From: Nocardiopsis eucommiae
GTDB taxonomy: Bacteria > Actinomycetota > Actinomycetes > Streptosporangiales > Streptosporangiaceae
Direction of reading: 5' to 3'
Assembly: GCA_018388625.1 (NCBI GenBank)
Contig: CP074402.1
Span: 2,976,001 to 3,040,000, forward strand
Length of the DNA: 64,000 nt
Made by a program: the position numbers and the translations under genes
Notes under the pieces: model-generated
Told to the model about the DNA's origin: nothing
Seen by the model: the letters and a program-made list of their open reading frames with translations, nothing else
The model's database searches: none
In this document: positions 63,332 to 64,000 of the stretch, piece after piece
How the letters are laid out: every line of letters begins with the position of its first letter
Position numbering within the stretch: the stretch's first letter is position 1

Positions 63332-63368
63332 TCGTTTCCCCGCCCTACCCCTGGATACGGAGCCCCTC

Positions 63369-64000
63369 ATGCGCCTGGTGATCGCCGACGACTCGGTCCT
63401 GCTCCGGGAGGGTCTGGTCCGTCTGTTGGAGGAGGAGGGGCACGAGGTCCTGGCGGCGGTCGAGGACGGCGAGGGCCTGTGGGAGGCCGTCTCCGAACAC
63501 CGTCCGGACGCGGCGGTGGTGGACGTGCGCATGCCGCCGACCCACACCGACGAGGGGCTACGGGCGGCGCTGCGCATCCGGGCGGAGCACCCCGGGGTGG
63601 CGGTCCTGGTGCTCTCGCAGTACGTGGAGCAGCGCTACGCCGCCGAGCTGCTCACCGGAGCCCCCGAACGCGTCGGATACCTGCTCAAGGACCGGGTGGC
63701 GCAGGTGGGCGAGTTCCTGGACGCCCTGGACCGGGTCGCCGCCGGGGGAGCCGCCTTCGACCCGGAGGTGGTACGCCAGCTGCTCGCCCGCACCACGCGG
63801 ACCGACCCGCTCGCCCGACTGACCCCGAGGGAACACGAGGTCCTGGAGAACATGGCGCAGGGACTGAGCAACACCGCCATCGCGCGGCGGCTGTTCGTCT
63901 CCCTGAGCGCTGTGGAAAAGCACATCAACTCCCTCTTCGACAAGCTGGAGCTGGCGCACACCCCCGAGTACAGCCGCCGGGTCCTGGCGGTCCTGCGGTT
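63369..64000 (+). CDS. NarL/LuxR response regulator (3' end cut by window)
   Basis: Receiver with DDSVLLREGLVRLL, acceptor Asp in AAVVDVRMPPTHTDEGLRAA, Lys in LLKDRVAQVGEFL. C-terminal LuxR HTH LTPREHEVLENMAQGLSNTA, IARRLFVSLSAVEKHINSLF. Only the last few residues are missing. Partner of the kinase upstream. Confidence 0.88.
   Translation, partial: MRLVIADDSVLLREGLVRLLEEEGHEVLAAVEDGEGLWEAVSEHRPDAAVVDVRMPPTHTDEGLRAALRIRAEHPGVAVLVLSQYVEQRYAAELLTGAPERVGYLLKDRVAQVGEFLDALDRVAAGGAAFDPEVVRQLLARTTRTDPLARLTPREHEVLENMAQGLSNTAIARRLFVSLSAVEKHINSLFDKLELAHTPEYSRRVLAVLR

Overview
The window is high-GC actinobacterial DNA: G/C-rich third codon positions, many GTG and TTG starts, leaderless TANNNT promoters and actinobacterial gene families such as DUF397 and SpdB-type proteins. 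A Nocardiopsis-like or Streptomyces-like host is likely. This is judged from gene style only, since no 16S rRNA or other species marker is present.

Positions 1 to about 26,690 are the right part of an integrated mobile element whose left end lies outside the window. It opens with siphophage tail-tip genes, a membrane/holin cassette and an endolysin (1-4,800). An ATP-dependent DNA ligase, small regulators and many short unknown genes follow, then an XRE regulator next to an HD nucleotidase-like gene, and an initiator-like gene carrying iterons inside its coding sequence (15,104-16,252). The last section (18,000-26,600, mostly minus strand) looks like an actinomycete conjugative element. It has a YdjM-type membrane protein, a RapZ-C protein, a DUF2637/SpdB-like protein, an AlpA-like excisionase, a TraB/FtsK-like DNA translocase and Spd-like membrane proteins. 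Beside the translocase is a dense array of GTGAC/GTCAC repeats resembling a transfer (clt) locus. The element is therefore a phage/conjugative-element mosaic. It ends inside a katE catalase gene, which is left without its 5' part.

Positions 26,690 to 64,000 are host chromosome. The katE remnant is followed by a stress and C1 block: zinc alcohol dehydrogenase, ChaB-like protein, TPP-dependent pyruvate oxidase-like enzyme and a three-subunit formate dehydrogenase (Cys in place of Sec). After it come regulators with clear operators, a sugar MFS transporter, an ABC-F ATPase, pabAB, a DJ-1/PfpI protein, a fulvocin C-related gene, LysR, a DtxR/MntR regulator, PhoD, a quinone-oxidoreductase-type gene with its TetR, two drug-type MFS transporters (one behind a 5-codon leaderless leader ORF), an eRF1-like host factor and a two-component system cut by the window end.

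Fifteen positions break, fuse or over-extend otherwise normal genes by one base, nearly all as a base missing from a short G or C run. Adding the base restores family-typical, in-frame lengths each time, and one insertion repairs two convergent genes at once. I read these as long-read sequencing indels, not pseudogenes, and annotate the corrected genes with the break positions stated.
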